NCBI GenBank assembly: GCA_020746875.1
Contig: JAGTJL010000009.1
Location: 1,984,001-2,048,000, forward strand
Origin: Rhexocercosporidium sp. MPI-PUGE-AT-0058
Taxonomy: Eukaryota; Ascomycota; Leotiomycetes; Helotiales
Reading direction: 5' to 3'
Length of the DNA stretch: 64,000 nt
A model generated the notes under the pieces. It was not told where the DNA came from and made no database searches. It saw only the letters and a program-made list of their open reading frames with translations. Numbering within the stretch: the stretch's first letter is position 1; every line of letters starts with the position of its first letter. Below are positions 23,928 through 37,031 of the stretch, in pieces. The position numbers and the translations under genes were made by a program.

Positions 23928-26629
23928 TGCTGCACAGCGAGGCGTCTGGTCTGATCTGGTTCACATTTTGGGTTTCTGCTTTTAGCGCGGCGTTCAGATA
24001 TGGGTGTATACCACTGGCATCTAAAACGGGGTTAGGATAATGGGTGTTGAAAAGGAAAGGCATAGGAATCGGGGGCGGAGCGGCTGCTTACTTTTGGATA
24101 TCGGCGTTCGGGCTCGCTTGCATATAGAAGTTTTGCATGCACATAGGGATGGAGAGGATAGGATAGGCATGGGAAGTGCGACATTAGTGGATATGATAAG
24201 AGAGGGAATGGAGAGTTATATAGGCGCTCAAGGGCAGTGGCTTCTGCTCCAGGCAAAGCGCACACACGCACGACTTGCATATTGTACAGAGAAATGTGAC
24301 CGTCAGACTTGACGACGGACGGATCGCCCTCTTCCAGGGGGGAAGATATCCTTGTATCTAGCTAGCTGAGTGTCGAGTAATGCTGAGTTGATCATTTCGA
24401 CATTGAATAATCGGATTGGATCAAGTAGAAGCAGACAGAAATCAAGTCAAAAAGTTTAACAAACAATCACATCTTCTCTCCTCGTGGTTCGTTCGCAAGT
24501 ACCATACCGGCAAGTGAGCCATACCCGCTCCGCCCATAGGGATTTCTGAACATCACCACATGATCGAAGCTGAGTAGTGCAGAGTCCTAACACAGCAGTG
24601 CCTCAAAGACTCACTCACGACTCACTCGTCTTCATATATGCCTGCAAGCAGACTACGAGCTCCATCTACACACACATATATATTTACCGTCCTCTCGGAT
24701 TAGAGCTCTAAAGACTTCACCCTTTACTCTCTCTCTCCCTCTCCCTCTCCCACTTTTCCTCTTCTACTACCTAATCTCTCATCTCTGTTCAAATTTTAGA
24801 CGGGTATAAGTATATATCCGCGCCGTCCATGTCTTATATCTATAGTACTAATTTTAACGTAACTGTCTTTCCTTGCTCTTGATTCTTCTCTGGTTATTTC
24901 TCCGTATGCTGTGTACGGGTAGTGTCTGGTATAGAGAGAGACAGAGTATAAGTAAAACATGTGCCTCTGGCTTAAGTACAGGTAGTGCGGTCATTTTACA
25001 GTGTCTTAGTAGATTGAGTCGTGTATTGTATTGTACTGCACTAGACGGCAGTACCCCGAGGATGGAGTCGATGTGAGTGTTTGTATCTATAACTAACTAT
25101 ATCTACTGTATGTCGGTAGACTTATATCATACGAGTCATGTCCTCACGACCATCTCGCGCATCCCATCCCATCATCTATCTCATCCCAACTACCTATTGA
25201 CAGACAACCACTCGTCTACCATAACATGCTCTCCTTCAAGAGATCGACAAACTTTACTTTCCTCTCCTAGATAAACATCCCCTAATAGATTCAACCGACC
25301 TCATCTTATCACAACATAAATCACAGCCGTAAAGTACATCAACAACCACAAGGATCAACGCCGCGCCTCATCAATCGACACGGAAAATCCTCACCACGTC
25401 CCTGGTCCCGGGTGCTGGGACCCCGGGTCTCGAGTCGCGAGTCCTTGGCCGCGAGTCAGGTAGGTTCCTTCCGGAAGTTCTGCCTTCGACTCTCTCACAT
25501 ACACACACTCTCTCTCTCCCTCCCTGCCTCCCTCCCTGCTTACATGCATGCATAAATAGCGGAAAAAAGCTTAATCACATGTGTCGAAAAGAATGCGAGG
25601 GTCTCGGAACGGGAAGAGGCGTTTCCCGTGGCTGGAGAGGGGGGAGGGGGGAAAGGCTGTTCTGGAGAGGTGATTAGGTCGTACAGTGATAATACTACGA
25701 TTCACGACACAACATGTCAGATAGGTTGGGTTGGGGGAGTTTGAGTCTGAGGATTCAGTCCTTACTCACGGACGTGGAACGGGATAGCGAGAAGATAGAT
25801 ACACTTCGTAGACTTGTACACAGGGCGGGGTGGAGGGACCGAGCACAACGTAAAAAGATTTGAGACAAGGAGGTTCAGAAGAGTGATTTGCATCGATTCA
25901 TCTAAAGCCAGGCAGGCAAATAGGTAGGCTTTCTTTCTTTCTTTCATGCGTCCAACCAAGTGGTCGTAATGTCCATCCATCCATCCATCCATCCATCCAT
26001 TCATTGCACGCACGCTCCATCCTACGCTATCCGTCTATCTAGAGTCATCCCATTCCATCTAGAACTTATATCAGCAAACCAGCCACCCCCAAATCTCAAA
26101 TCGTAAAAATCAAAGCCAGGCCCGAATTTCGCCTAGATTGACAACCAGCCCAGACCAGACTAAACCACCCCTTTCCAGCTACCCTCCAACGCGCCAACCG
26201 GCCTTTCTTTTTTGTAAATACAGAGAAAGCAGCAGAAAGCAACGAGACCAAAGGCATGAGAGAAGTAAGAAGACCCATGTGCACCATCCTCTATCCCTTG
26301 AAATTCAGAAGAAGAGCCCAATGTAGAAAAGGAAAAGCAAAAACAAGCAACGCTAAACCACCAATCATGCACCGTTTTATGCCACTTTCGTAAAGCCGTG
26401 AGAATCTTTTCTGTCGTTTCAATTATTGACAACCCAACATTTTATTGTGTTGTCGTGCGGAAAACAAGTAAGGAAATGAAAAGTGGGACTGTACGAGCAA
26501 AGCAGCGTTTGTGTCGTGCCAGGGATGGCCATGAATGTCGACTGGAAAGTCGATTTCATGATAACGCGCTGTGGCTATCGGGGTATCGTTTTTCATCGAG
26601 TCCTTCGTATTTTGGAAAGAAAATCGGAT
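23928..26629. other. Intergenic region between palH and hmt1 3' ends
   Basis: No gene is recognised. TATA-like runs occur near 24681-24692 and 24810-24820 without a convincing downstream frame. CT-rich tracts lie at about 24730-24770 and 25500-25540, and a CCAT microsatellite at about 25972-26000. Both flanking genes end here (convergent), so part of it must be 3' UTR. Confidence 0.45.
25972..26001. repeat. CCAT tetranucleotide microsatellite
   Basis: About seven tandem copies of the unit CCAT are seen, followed by one CATT variant. A short CTTT run lies 30-40 bases upstream. Confidence 0.8.
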
Positions 26630-29600
26630 TCAAAGCGAGCGATAGGAATCTCTGGTCTTGTCGGCCGGTTCTCCTTCTTTGGGTCGTTCATGATCTGCTT
26701 GACGGGCATCATCTTGAGCATCGAGGTCTTCGGTCGGAGCTTCATCCCCCAACCTGCCATCTGTGGATTTGTCATCCCCGTCATGCTTTCCATGGGTACT
26801 GACGTCTCCAAAGTTGGAATCACCACTCGAGGAGCCATCATCTGTATAGTTCTTGGGTTCGCGAACTAGACCCTTGGAGGTAATACCAACGAGTGTTGCA
26901 CTGCTGCGATTGTCACCCTCGTTTTCGCTGACATCCTCGCTTGGACTGCCCTCGTTTCCAGAACTGCCAGGTCGAGTTGTTACGGCCTCCTGGAGAGCCT
27001 TTGCTTTGGCGACCGCGTGGGCGGCTTGCTCAGCAGCGCGATCGGCTTTGCTTTGCTTCTTCCACATGTTGTAGTAGCGACCCTTCAGAGCAATCAGCTC
27101 GTGGTGGTTTCCAGATTCAGCCACCTTTCCGGCATGAAGTACAAGGATTTGGTCAGCACTGGTGATGGTCGACAGACGATGACTAACATGTAGTTAGTAA
27201 AGTATCATGAGTTATGAAAATAGGAAACTTACGCAATGACAAGCATAGTCCGGCCCTCAGATAGCTTCGTCAGTGCTTCTTGAATGTTTTGCTCGGTCTC
27301 GGAGTCCAGTGCTGCTGTTGCCTCGTCCAACATGATGATGCGGGGGTTCTTGATGATAGTTCTCGCAATGGCCACACGCTGCTTCTCACCACCACTAAGA
27401 CGAAGACCACGTTCACCAACTTTGGTATTGTACTGATCTGGGAATGCCATGATCTTGTCATGAATGGAGGCAGCTCGGCAAGCAGCGTACACATCCTCAT
27501 TAGTAGCATCCTGATTTGCGTACTTCAGGTTATACATGAGTGTCTCATTGAACAAGACGGTATCCTGTGGAACGACACCAATGTGGCGTCGAAGCGAATC
27601 GATAGTGATGTCCCTCACATCGTTGCCATCAACCTGTATGCTTCCATCCTGAGTGTTGTAGAATCGGAAAAGGAGTCTGAATACTGTTGACTTTCCTCCT
27701 CCAGATTCTCCGACGAAAGCTGTTGTGGTGCCAGGACGGCAGGTGAAAGACAAATTTTCCAGTGCAGGCTTACGCTCATCGTAAGAGAATTTCACGTTTT
27801 GGAATCGAATCTGTCCTTCACAAGAATGCATGTCCTTGGTACCATACTCATCGACCACAGTAGGTTGCTCTTTGAACAGTTCAAGCAGTCGCTCGCCACT
27901 GATCATTGCGTTTTGCACACTTCGGTAGAAGGAACCAAAGAAGTTGAGTGGTTGTTGGAGCTGAGCCATGTAAGTCAATAGAGTGACAAAATCCCCAGCT
28001 TTGCAAATTCCTGTTGTAACTTGATAGGCAGAAATGAAGGACGTGACGAGAAGTCCTGTCATAAAGACCATGTTCTGGGAAATGTTGAGGATGTTCAACG
28101 AGATGGTGACCTGATACTCCATGTTCTGGAATGCAACGACAGCTTTACGGTATCGATTGAACTCGTATTCTTCGGCGTTGAAGTACTTGACCGTCTCGTA
28201 TGAAGTGAGGGAGTCGTTCTTGACGGCGTCTTCCTCTCGACTGAGATTTGTCATTTGCCGGCGTTGTACGGAGCGCCATCGAGCCATGCGAACGGTAAGG
28301 TAGAGGTAAGCAAATGTGATGATACCAACCACAAGAGCATAGTATGCATCGTAAAAAACACCAAAGTACACAATGGCAACTCCGAGATCGAACACCATGG
28401 GCAAGACCGAGAAAGTAATTTGCTCCAGGAAATTGTTGATCGCATTTCCCTTGCTCAACGCAGAAAGGACCTCTCCCGTTCGCTTTCCCAAGTGAAAGTC
28501 AAGACTGAGGCTGTGTACATGCTCAAAGGACGCCGTGGTCAACGCCTGGTACGAGTATTGCGAAATGGGAATCCAAAGTACCGATCTGATGGCTCCTAAA
28601 ATACCAGAAGTGCCCTGCAAGAACTTCAGACCAATGAGGATAGAAATCGAAATCCAAGGCATGCCCGGATGCTCCTCCTGGTTACCTAATTGGTTGGTCA
28701 GACGTCCCAGCTGTATTGGCACCAAGATATTCACGACCCGTTGAAGGACAACAAGTATGAAGCAGACTAGGACAACGATTTGAAGCCTGACAGATCGGCT
28801 GGGCCATAGATAAGGAAAGAACAGAGAGTATCCTCGGATATATTCCCACCATGTTCTGTTAGGCGCAGTGGTCGGCTTGTAGAATGCAGGGTTCTCGTCT
28901 AGCTTCTTACTGGATGCAGTCGGGTTTCCACCAGCAAATCCGTTCTCTGGCTCAGCTGGAAGTCCATTGGCAATGGAGCCATTCCCAGAAACAGGGTTGT
29001 CTGAATTTGCTTGGCCATTAACAAGGAGAGGTGCTCGCTCGTCCGAATTTCCGTGGAAAGTGCTTCGAGTGCTGCGAAGGCGCTCAATTGAGAAGATGAC
29101 ATAAAATCCAAAGAGAGACAAGAGAACGATGACTCGTGCAACGTCAATTACCAGCTCAATAAGCTCCCAAACCGTAGGCGCTCTGTACACCTTTCCACCT
29201 TTGTCCTTCTGAATAGAATTGATTTCTTTGTGAGGGGAAGTGTAGAGTGCAAGGGTTCCTCCGAGCAGTATGAGTTCGAGGATAGTAGACAGACCCCATA
29301 TGATTTGATGAGACATGTTCGGGGATGGAGTTGTGTCAACTATGGAGATGAGGAGCACGCTGTAGAAGAATGCCGATGCACAAACGTATATCTGCAAGTC
29401 AAAAGATTAGAATAAGTGCTTAAGGATTTAGAGTTCAAATGATTGGGTTTCGAAATAATATGTTCAAAAATTAAAAAGGACTTACAGCAGTTTCCTCGCC
29501 ACACCACCAGCCATTCTCGCTTTTCGTGAGAGAATGGGCCACGATGTTGACTCCGTTGGCCAAGAATGTCGCCAGGAGTGCAACAGAGAGGTAAAAGAAC

Positions 29601-29899
29601 AGCCACTTCTTTGGTGGACTGAAATCCTTGTCCTTCTTCTTTCTCTCACGCTCATCTTTATTCTTTTGAGCAGACGAAGGCGGGAGAGGCTTTCCACCAG
29701 GACCCAATCGAACTGGCCCAGTCGTTTCTGCTGAGGGTTCGGCGGTGAGAATACTGTTTGTAACAAATGCAACTAAGAAGACCGCAAACAGGATCCAGGC
29801 GTAGTAGAAGTGGAGGACATCCAGAAGCTCTGTTGAAGACGGAATGCCATTGTCGGTGGTCACTGAGTATCGCCTCAGATCGACTTCCTCAGCAGCCAT
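26630..29899 (-). CDS. hmt1: Hmt1-like vacuolar/mitochondrial half ABC transporter (ABCB6 type)
   Basis: The minus-strand exons are 29899-29486, 29391-27233 and 27182-26630, giving 1041 aa with introns of 94 and 50 bp. An N-terminal extra membrane domain (TMD0, about residues 20-250) precedes a six-helix core domain starting near residue 330. One nucleotide-binding domain follows, with Walker A GESGGGKST (about 698), signature LSGGEKQRVAIARTI (about 805), Walker B IIMLDEATAALD (about 823) and switch His in VIAHRLST at the last splice junction. This architecture is that of heavy-metal-tolerance half transporters (S. pombe Hmt1, human ABCB6), which move phytochelatin- or glutathione-linked metals into the vacuole. 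The C-terminal tail (about residues 890-1041) is long, acidic and Asp/Ser-rich, an addition relative to the 830-aa yeast protein. It is expected to work as a homodimer. Confidence 0.93.
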
Positions 29900-32330
29900 T
29901 GTTGATTATAGGCCCCAATTCCTCCGTCCCGCATCAGTTTTCCGTTTCGTGAGGAGGTCGTGGACAGCTCATGGCACATTCGAATGCAACGAGCTGCAAT
30001 TGAATTGTAGCCTCGGTAGGTAGGGGAATTGCCACCTGCAAGATCACAAGATGGTGTTAGCGGTTGTGGCTTGTACAATTGTCTCTGGTGGCAAGGTGGA
30101 GGGAGCTCAGGTGATGGGTACCAAAGCAGGAAATGCAATTGAACCATGCACTGCAGGGGAATTGTGCAGGGAGAGGGGAGAGTGCCTTTTTGGAAAAAGT
30201 GTGCGAGGTTCGAATTGGGAGTTGAGGTTTGATTTGGTTTGGTTTGGTTTGGTGGGAGGAGAGACGCTGAAGATCGACAAACGACCGAGGGGTCGATCTA
30301 GTAAAGAGAGGACGAAGGAGGGGATTCGCTCTGCAAAAATAAGTAAACGAGCGAACGAGCAGTCAACAACCGAATGCAACTGCAGGCCAGGAGGACCAGT
30401 GACTGCAATAGAGAGAGAGAGACTGTAAGTGTCCGTTATTGGAATGTTGCCCGCCTTCCGACAGGTGGTACAGTAGAGCTTGGATGCTTTTCTTGCAGAG
30501 GAGAGGAGCAAGAAAGAAGTGTCGTCGTGTAGTAGTAGTAGTATTGGTAGGAGTGTAGCAGCAGCAGAAGCAGCGGCGGCGGCGGCGGCGGCGGCGGCAG
30601 TGTTTTCCGAGGGTGAAGCGCAGTCTGAGTGGTGCAATCTGCTGCAAACTGCCAGGCGATTCCGCGCTTCAAGGCTCACCGCCTTGAAATCCTGGGCCGC
30701 TCTGGCTCTGGCCTTGCAGCTGCAGCAAGCAGGCAGGCAAGCCGACGACAAGGGGGCCTGTCCTGGAAGTGGATGGTTGGTTGTTGTGTGCGTGAGTGTG
30801 TGCGTGAGTGTGTGTGTGGGTTGGCGGGTGGGTGTGTGGAGATAGATGGATGGATGTCTCTGTTCTCAAAGCTCTGATAGAACGCGACGAGACAGCCTCG
30901 ATGGTCTTGGCTTGACCGTAAATACTCCACTCTCCACGACCACTGGATGCATCCCGGTGGACTCGACTCCTCGACTCGACTCGAGTCGCTTCAGCCGAAT
31001 CTATCCAGGTCGGATTAGGTCAAGCACTTCAATACTCCTCTACACTACCGGCTATATCAGGGAGAGATAGCCAACCACCGTGTCAGACCTGCTGCGTGAG
31101 GGTATCAGGTATTATTGCCTGTGGCGAGGATTGGTGAGATGTTGTCAGAATCCGAATCTCCAGCTACCTACTGTACTCAGCTTCAGCCTCTCACTTCTCC
31201 CGAATCCGAAAGAAAAAGTCAAAGACAGATTCGCGTACCTACCGGATATCAAGTGGGTACATGCCACGCCACGCAGGGTCCAGGAAGCGAAGCCGATGCC
31301 TCTTGTCCAAAGTTAGATCAAACTTCTTTGGAACTTCTACTTCTGTTTGAGCCTGGATGTTTGGCGTTTGATGAGAGGTCTCGTTGAACTTTGCCAACTT
31401 TATTCTGATGAGTGTCTGAGTATGGATCAACCTTTTGTGGAAGTGTTCTTTTTACCAAGTTGATTGCATTCTCAAGAGGCCTGAGCTTCAAGTGAGGTCT
31501 ATGAATAACTGGACTATCAGTATTCGATGGCTGTTTTTGTTGTTAACACGAGTCTCAGTACTGCTTTGGTCCTGTCCCTCCCCCAAGAGTTTTAACTGGG
31601 ATGGAATGGCTGGCCGATGCTCCAAACGACCGCAGGTAGAAGTAAGTCAGATCGAGTTCGTTGACTAATTCTCTGTTCAGCTCAATATAAAGTGGTTCTC
31701 AAACTGCCGAGCATTCTCTCTCACCTACGAACCGTCTCCCCAAATTGTGGCTATGCTTGACTTGCAATTTCTTGTTGGTCCAGATGCGGTCTTTTGTTGA
31801 GCAAGAGCTGATGGATTGGAATACGAATCGGCCGCTGGTCAAGTTCTTATGCCAAATCGATATTGGGTAGATGGTATGTTATAGTTCTATTTCCTACATC
31901 CATAAGAAGACATACGAGACATACGTACTTGCATATATAGAGAAGATATATTTCTAGAACCACACACTCTCACACAAGTATTCATCCACCCACATTGAAC
32001 AGGTAGCATCTTACACGTACCTAGACATACAATTGCTGGAGAGTATCCAGTCAGAGGCGGCCATTCACTGACAGAGCATTGTGGACCTTCCACACACATT
32101 CTGCCACCCCGCCACACCACTTTGTTTGTAAGATTTTCATGCCCAACTGCAACCCACATCGATCCAATTGCGCCTGCACACTGACATCCATCTCTGTGTA
32201 TTTACTCCACTTCCCAGGCACACACCGTCATTGTGCACTGTACGAGCCCGCCAAGTATTTTGCCTCGTCTATTGACCCCCCCTTTCTTCGCATCTATCGC
32301 TTCTCACTCGCTTCTCTCCCACACACATTC
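29900..32330. other. Promoter of hmt1 and intergenic region with microsatellites
   Basis: The first few hundred bases are the hmt1 upstream region. Simple repeats include TTGGT units (about 30232-30252), GTA units (about 30528-30542), a GCA/GGC trinucleotide run (about 30559-30600) and a GTGTGTGCGTGA-type run (about 30784-30830). Both strands give open frames with Ala, Leu or Arg runs over these repeats, which I regard as artefacts. No other gene is seen. Confidence 0.45.
30559..30600. repeat. GCA/GGC trinucleotide repeat
   Basis: Three to four GCA units are followed by about nine GGC units. In one frame this would encode an alanine run, but no surrounding gene is supported. Confidence 0.75.
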
Positions 32331-32835
32331 GTATATATAGAAGCGTGAGGGATTCTTTCCATTATCATTGCTGTAGTTCCAGCTGGTGGATGGCGACCGG
32401 GTCAGATAATAAAGCGCTCATCCCCATCAGCTCACGCACACATCCTGACCCCGCTCACCCCTCCCTCCCCTCCATCAACGGACGCCACGAGGTGGGACAG
32501 CGTTCACGCCCACGCAACGACCTCTCACCTCTCTCGCTCAGCAGCCACCATAAACGCCTCTCTCGCACGACAGCCGCCAACCCCGGGAAGTTGATATGTG
32601 AGCTCGCGCGCCGGAGAGTGCAGAATTCGGTCACTGGTCCATTTCAACATTTGGAACAGCACCACACGCATGCTGGATCTGTGCGCCGTACTGTACCACC
32701 ACAACCCAACATATCTATTTTCTTCTTTCTCTTCGCCGCCATTCATTCTCTTCGCCGCCCTTCATTCATTCGAACAAAGCTCAAACAGACTTCGCAGCTG
32801 CGTGTCAAATTCATGACAACCCGCCCGCCTACCTG

Positions 32836-32849
32836 CCTAGGTACCTAGG
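32836..32849. other. Perfect 14-bp palindrome CCTAGGTACCTAGG
   Basis: The 14 bases are identical to their reverse complement and contain two CCTAGG hexamers around GTAC. A related, imperfect inverted pair (ATAGGTA ... TACCTAT) occurs at 52409-52432. Such ACCTAGGT-like motifs recur in ascomycete intergenic DNA. The function is unknown. Confidence 0.6.
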
Positions 32850-33061
32850 TGCTCGTACCGTATAGCCTCGAACACGTGTAATTCTCGCTTCCTGAGGATG
32901 ATCGCTGGCGGTCTAGAACTCGATGCTCGCTCGCCAAAGTTGCCATGGCAGGGGCTGAGGTGAGGGTGAGGGCTTTGTGCAACCACAGGGAGTGGTAGTG
33001 GGAGAGGGAGGTACCTTTCCCATCCCATCCTATCCTATCCCATCTTATCCCCCAAGCATCG

Positions 33062-33093
33062 CCTGGCTCTGGCTCTGGCTCTGGCTCTGGCTC
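33062..33093. repeat. CTGGCT hexanucleotide microsatellite
   Basis: Four to five tandem CTGGCT units are followed by CTCGGT. On the opposite strand this gives the Glu-Pro run of a spurious open frame. Confidence 0.75.
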
Positions 33094-35899
33094 GGTTTCT
33101 GCTTGCTGCTCATGCAATGCAGCCCTCACGAGAGCTACTGTACCGTACTGTACTGGGTCCAGGGAATGAATGCTAGCTTGCAATGTGCTGCGAAGGAAAT
33201 GCAATACCAGCCCCGGAACTTGCTGGTCTTCCCCGTGCTGCTCCCCAGAGTTGCTAAAGGCCAATAAAGCAATTCCCCAGCCAGTAAGCTTGACGGCCAA
33301 GCGATTCAAATGGTGGCTCGCCAGCGGCTTCAAAACGACACCCCTTCCGTGCCCTCAGGCCCTGCCTCAAGTTGTTCACTCAACTCAGCTCAACTCAATT
33401 CCCCACATCAGCGATATTCCACCACAACACCAAACCGGACGAATTTCACACCTTGCGGCCTGCACTGCTGTCCAATCCATCTTAACCATCCTACCAAGGT
33501 ACTCTCTACTCACCTTGTCGGCGGCCGCTCGACGATGGTTCGTTACGACCAACATTCCCAAGCCCGGCCGCGACCAACCTTAATTGGATAACCTCAAAAG
33601 TCAAAGGCCAAAAGCCATCCGGTCCGACGTCGCAGCCGTATGCAGACAATTTCACTTTCCAAAAGTGTGACGATGTAGCCTCCGCTGCATGTGCAATCAA
33701 TTCGTCTATTGGCGTGCTTCGGAGGCGGGCGTTGCTGTCATGTCTGATCTCCGAGCTCCCAGATGTGGGATTTAGCGGTGAAGGGCAAGTAAAGCAAGCC
33801 AGCAAGCCAGGAGAAGCACAACAGACCATCTCCCGACCGTCCCGTCCCTTCCCTTCCTCCCTCCCTGCCTTGCGCCATGCCTCTGCCTCGATCATCGCAT
33901 GGCAAACAGGCTGCTGATGGGCCGCATCTTCCCCATCATGGTGTGATGGCTCAGGTCTTGTCTCGATTCAAATTCCATCCCGAGAACCGAACCCCTCTGT
34001 ACGTAGGTATACATGCAGGAGCGAACGAGCATCGGTCAAATTAAAACTCTCCTCTACGATCCATTCAAAAGCACAGGTCCTGACCGAGTGAGGGATCAGA
34101 GCAAGTTCTCGGACTTCATAAGCCATTCAGGTTTGGGGCTTTATCTACACTCTGTTACCAGAGGTGGAACTTCATGTCTCCCAACCTCCGAGCCCTATTT
34201 TCATGAATCGAGAGAGAGAGAGAGAGCACAAAATCCGTTTTTTGCCTGCTCTGATAATGTACGTGCGTGTTCTTTTTTCCCTTTCGCGTGCCGGTTTTCA
34301 TCAATGCGATTGTTGCCCAATGTCGTACTGCAGGTATCACTCGCTCGGGTTATTTGGGTATTTTGCCTTTTGCGACACTATCAGCTCATGAACTGCCTCG
34401 ACACGTATGTCCGGCAGAAGGGAAGTACTTTCAGAGAATTGGGCAGAGACAAGCAGTACTTTCTTGCCACCTAATTGCCGTCGTGGCCATGGCTGACAAG
34501 AATAGTGTCGCTTTGGGGAACACAAGAACTTGCCCAACCTAGCTTACCTCCCTCCAGCATAAAATTGAAAGACAAGCCCAATCGGTACCGGCAGGTCCAT
34601 AGGAAGCCAAGTCAGGAATGGGAAAACGCACCAACGTACACCGACAGAGCGATTAATCGACGGCATTGAGGGATTAGTCGAGCCTGTCATATAAGCCGTA
34701 GAACCGAATAAGTCAGCGAGCCATTTTGCCATTCGTCTTTGGGGCCAATCTCAGTCTAGCACGTAACGTCGAAGACTTACAGAAAAGAGAATCAATGCGC
34801 TTGATGCAGTAGCGTGCGAGTAGCGGTTTGAAGAGGCTGGTGAATGCCCACTTTTCCTTTTCCTTTTCCTTTCTTTGAAATGCTTCTTGGGATTGGAGAC
34901 GGATGGTATTGATCACTCCAGTAAGGCTGGGGATCCTTGATTTGGGTCTTCTGGAGAGGGGAGAGCGGAGAGTGGAGATGATTTGCGGGATGGCAGTTCC
35001 GCCAGCTTGGTCTACACGCCCTCTGCCTTGGAGAAGTACCGTTGCGTAGTACCGGACCGCGTGGGAATGTCCCGGTGTCCTTTGGGGGTTGTCCATCAGT
35101 CAAAAAAGAAAATGCAACGCAGAAGTGCTATAGCAGTAGTATGATATTGAGTTCAATAGTGGAAAGTTTCAGCGATGACAAGTGTCGATTCATAATCAGA
35201 GACAATACAGTAGATCGTCCAAGCGTATGAGGATGAAGTGTAAGACATGAGGGATGTTGACGAATGTTGCTATGAAGCGGTGTGGCAACGACTCGCAATA
35301 CTACTCGTATTATGAGTCAAATGTGCTTCTGCAAAACAACACATGCATTTCCGTATAATTCAAAAGCAATTGTAGAAACAGAGAAGACAAATGAAGAACA
35401 AGAGAGGGGGAAAGAAGAAAAAATTATGCAAAGCAAACACTCCATAGACTCTCATTCAGTCCTACACTCTTCCAAATGCTTCATTGGTGCGGATTCGAGC
35501 CAAACAGCCATACCAATATCATCCCCTCATCTCCATCAGAGAATCTCACATCAAAAATGATGTAGCTCTAGCAAATTCAGAAAGAAAAAGGTCCAACTAA
35601 AGAAGCCAAATTGTTACATGGTATGCTCTCAAGCAAGCTACGCCTCCAGCCCGGGACTACCTGGCAGGCAACACCAAAAACGCATGAGGGCAGGCATGTA
35701 TTTTCCTTGCCATGAATACAAGCAGACAACCAAATCGCCCTCGGAGACTTCTCCTACTGCACAGCTCTCAAACTCATGAACGAAGTCACAATTGGCACTC
35801 GCACTTTACGACACTACATCGTCATTAGCACCTGGCTCTCAAGCACTTGACTCTCCAAAAGCAATTGAACAAGCTATGAAGAGAAGACCCAGAGACATG

Positions 35900-35909
35900 T
35901 ATATATAAA
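35900..35909 (+). promoter_or_regulatory. TATA-box-like element without an assigned gene
   Basis: TATATATAAA is followed by a pyrimidine-rich stretch (CCTTTCCCCTACCCCAG). That is the usual layout of a strong fungal core promoter, yet no coding region follows on the plus strand before lag1, which reads the other way. Confidence 0.35.
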
Positions 35910-37006
35910 CCTTTCCCCTACCCCAGCCGTTATTTCCACCAGCTCAGCTCAGCTCACCTCTCACAAGCCCAACAAAGCGATCGGTATCGATCGGGCGATC
36001 CTTCGAGCTCACTCACTCACTCACTCACCGGTTTCCTCCCCTTCCTCCTCTCATCTCATTTTCACGCCCGAAACATGAGCAAAATCTCTACATATGCTGC
36101 AAAACTATAGTACCATTCCCTCATGCCATGCCATGCTATACCATCCCATCCTATTCCTCAACGGAAGAACCTGCCCCTCAGTCCCTTCAATGAATGTCCC
36201 AAAAACCTCACGATAAACAATCCGAACATGCGGTCAGGCCAGACCTCCACACCGGCTCAGCACGTCTGTCCGTCTTAGGATAGTCGCGTAGCACAAACCA
36301 GCAACACGGATCCACCACTGCCAGCCCAGCCCACAAGGCAATTTGCCGAAAGGAAGGTGACAGAATGCGGTTCGCAAAATGTGAAAAAAACACCGATGGA
36401 GAGGCGGAATTCGTGATCTAGGGGATGGGACGGGGTCGGGGATGGCGGAGGGCTCGGGAGGAAGGGGGGTGTGGTACAAGAGAGAGGGGCAAATGTGATA
36501 GCTCTCATTTTGAGGTGGGCTTTGTACTGGTTTGCAGGAGGGAGCAGGGAGGGAGATGGGCGTTAGGAGGGGCATGGATTGACTTTGAGTTTGAGTTTGG
36601 TGAGGGAGGGGAGGTGATGGCTGGATGTTTTGTGCTGGGGAGTGTGTTGAGAAAGAGAGACTCGAGATGGTAGGAGGGAAGACTCTGGCAGAAGTGGCTG
36701 GAAACGCTTCGGGAGGGTTTAAGGTTATCGCTGCTCTTGGATCACAAGGTAGAAGAGATGAAGATATGATTCCAGACATGCCATTTCCCATTGGCGAGCA
36801 TTCCCATTATTACATTTCGTTACAAGTATAATCAATACAAGAAGCGAAAACGACTGTATACAGAGAGGGTTCGTGACATGACATCTTCCTCGTTTCGTTC
36901 GACGTGCACTACCAAATAACAAGGTAGAGCTCATGCTCCCTTCTCATAATCATCCAGGATAAATAGAGTAAGCGACAGTCATAGGAAGTAGAGTCCAGTC
37001 CCGCAT

Positions 37007-37031
37007 GCGGCGCTCTACGGTAGAGCGCCGC
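37007..37031. terminator. Perfect hairpin (12-bp arms, 1-base centre) downstream of lag1
   Basis: The arms GCGGCGCTCTAC and GTAGAGCGCCGC flank a single G at 37019. The repeat is perfect and GC-rich, and sits about 120 bases past the lag1 stop codon on the lag1 3' side. It could shape the lag1 3' end or be a remnant of an inserted element. Fungal genes do not normally use hairpin terminators, so the label is only positional. Confidence 0.4.

Larger units (their letters stand above)
32331..37005. other. Gene desert with TATA-like boxes and simple repeats
   Basis: No recognisable protein or RNA gene is present. TATA-like boxes stand at 32331-32340 and 35900-35909, each followed by pyrimidine-rich sequence. 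A perfect palindrome CCTAGGTACCTAGG lies at 32836-32849. Simple repeats include CTGGCT units (33062-33093), a GA run (34209-34226), CACT units (36007-36028) and CCATG units (36122-36136). Open frames such as 32345-32848 and 36234-36791 have skewed low-complexity composition and no family. Confidence 0.4.

Noticed and set aside
9411..29899. Possible secondary-metabolite or transporter gene cluster (flippase, PalH, ABC transporter)
   Set aside because: No backbone synthase, tailoring enzyme or cluster regulator is present; these genes are conserved housekeeping or signalling functions.
30107..30751. 214-codon minus-strand frame upstream of hmt1
   Set aside because: It contains an Ala run encoded by the GGC microsatellite, and other frames of the same repeat are equally open.
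32345..32848. 167-codon plus-strand frame after a TATA-like box
   Set aside because: The composition is erratic, with no domain or splice support; it ends in a palindrome. The TATA box is kept only as part of the desert observation.
36234..36791. 185-codon minus-strand frame rich in Pro and Ser
   Set aside because: Low-complexity, no homology I recognise, no promoter or splice context.
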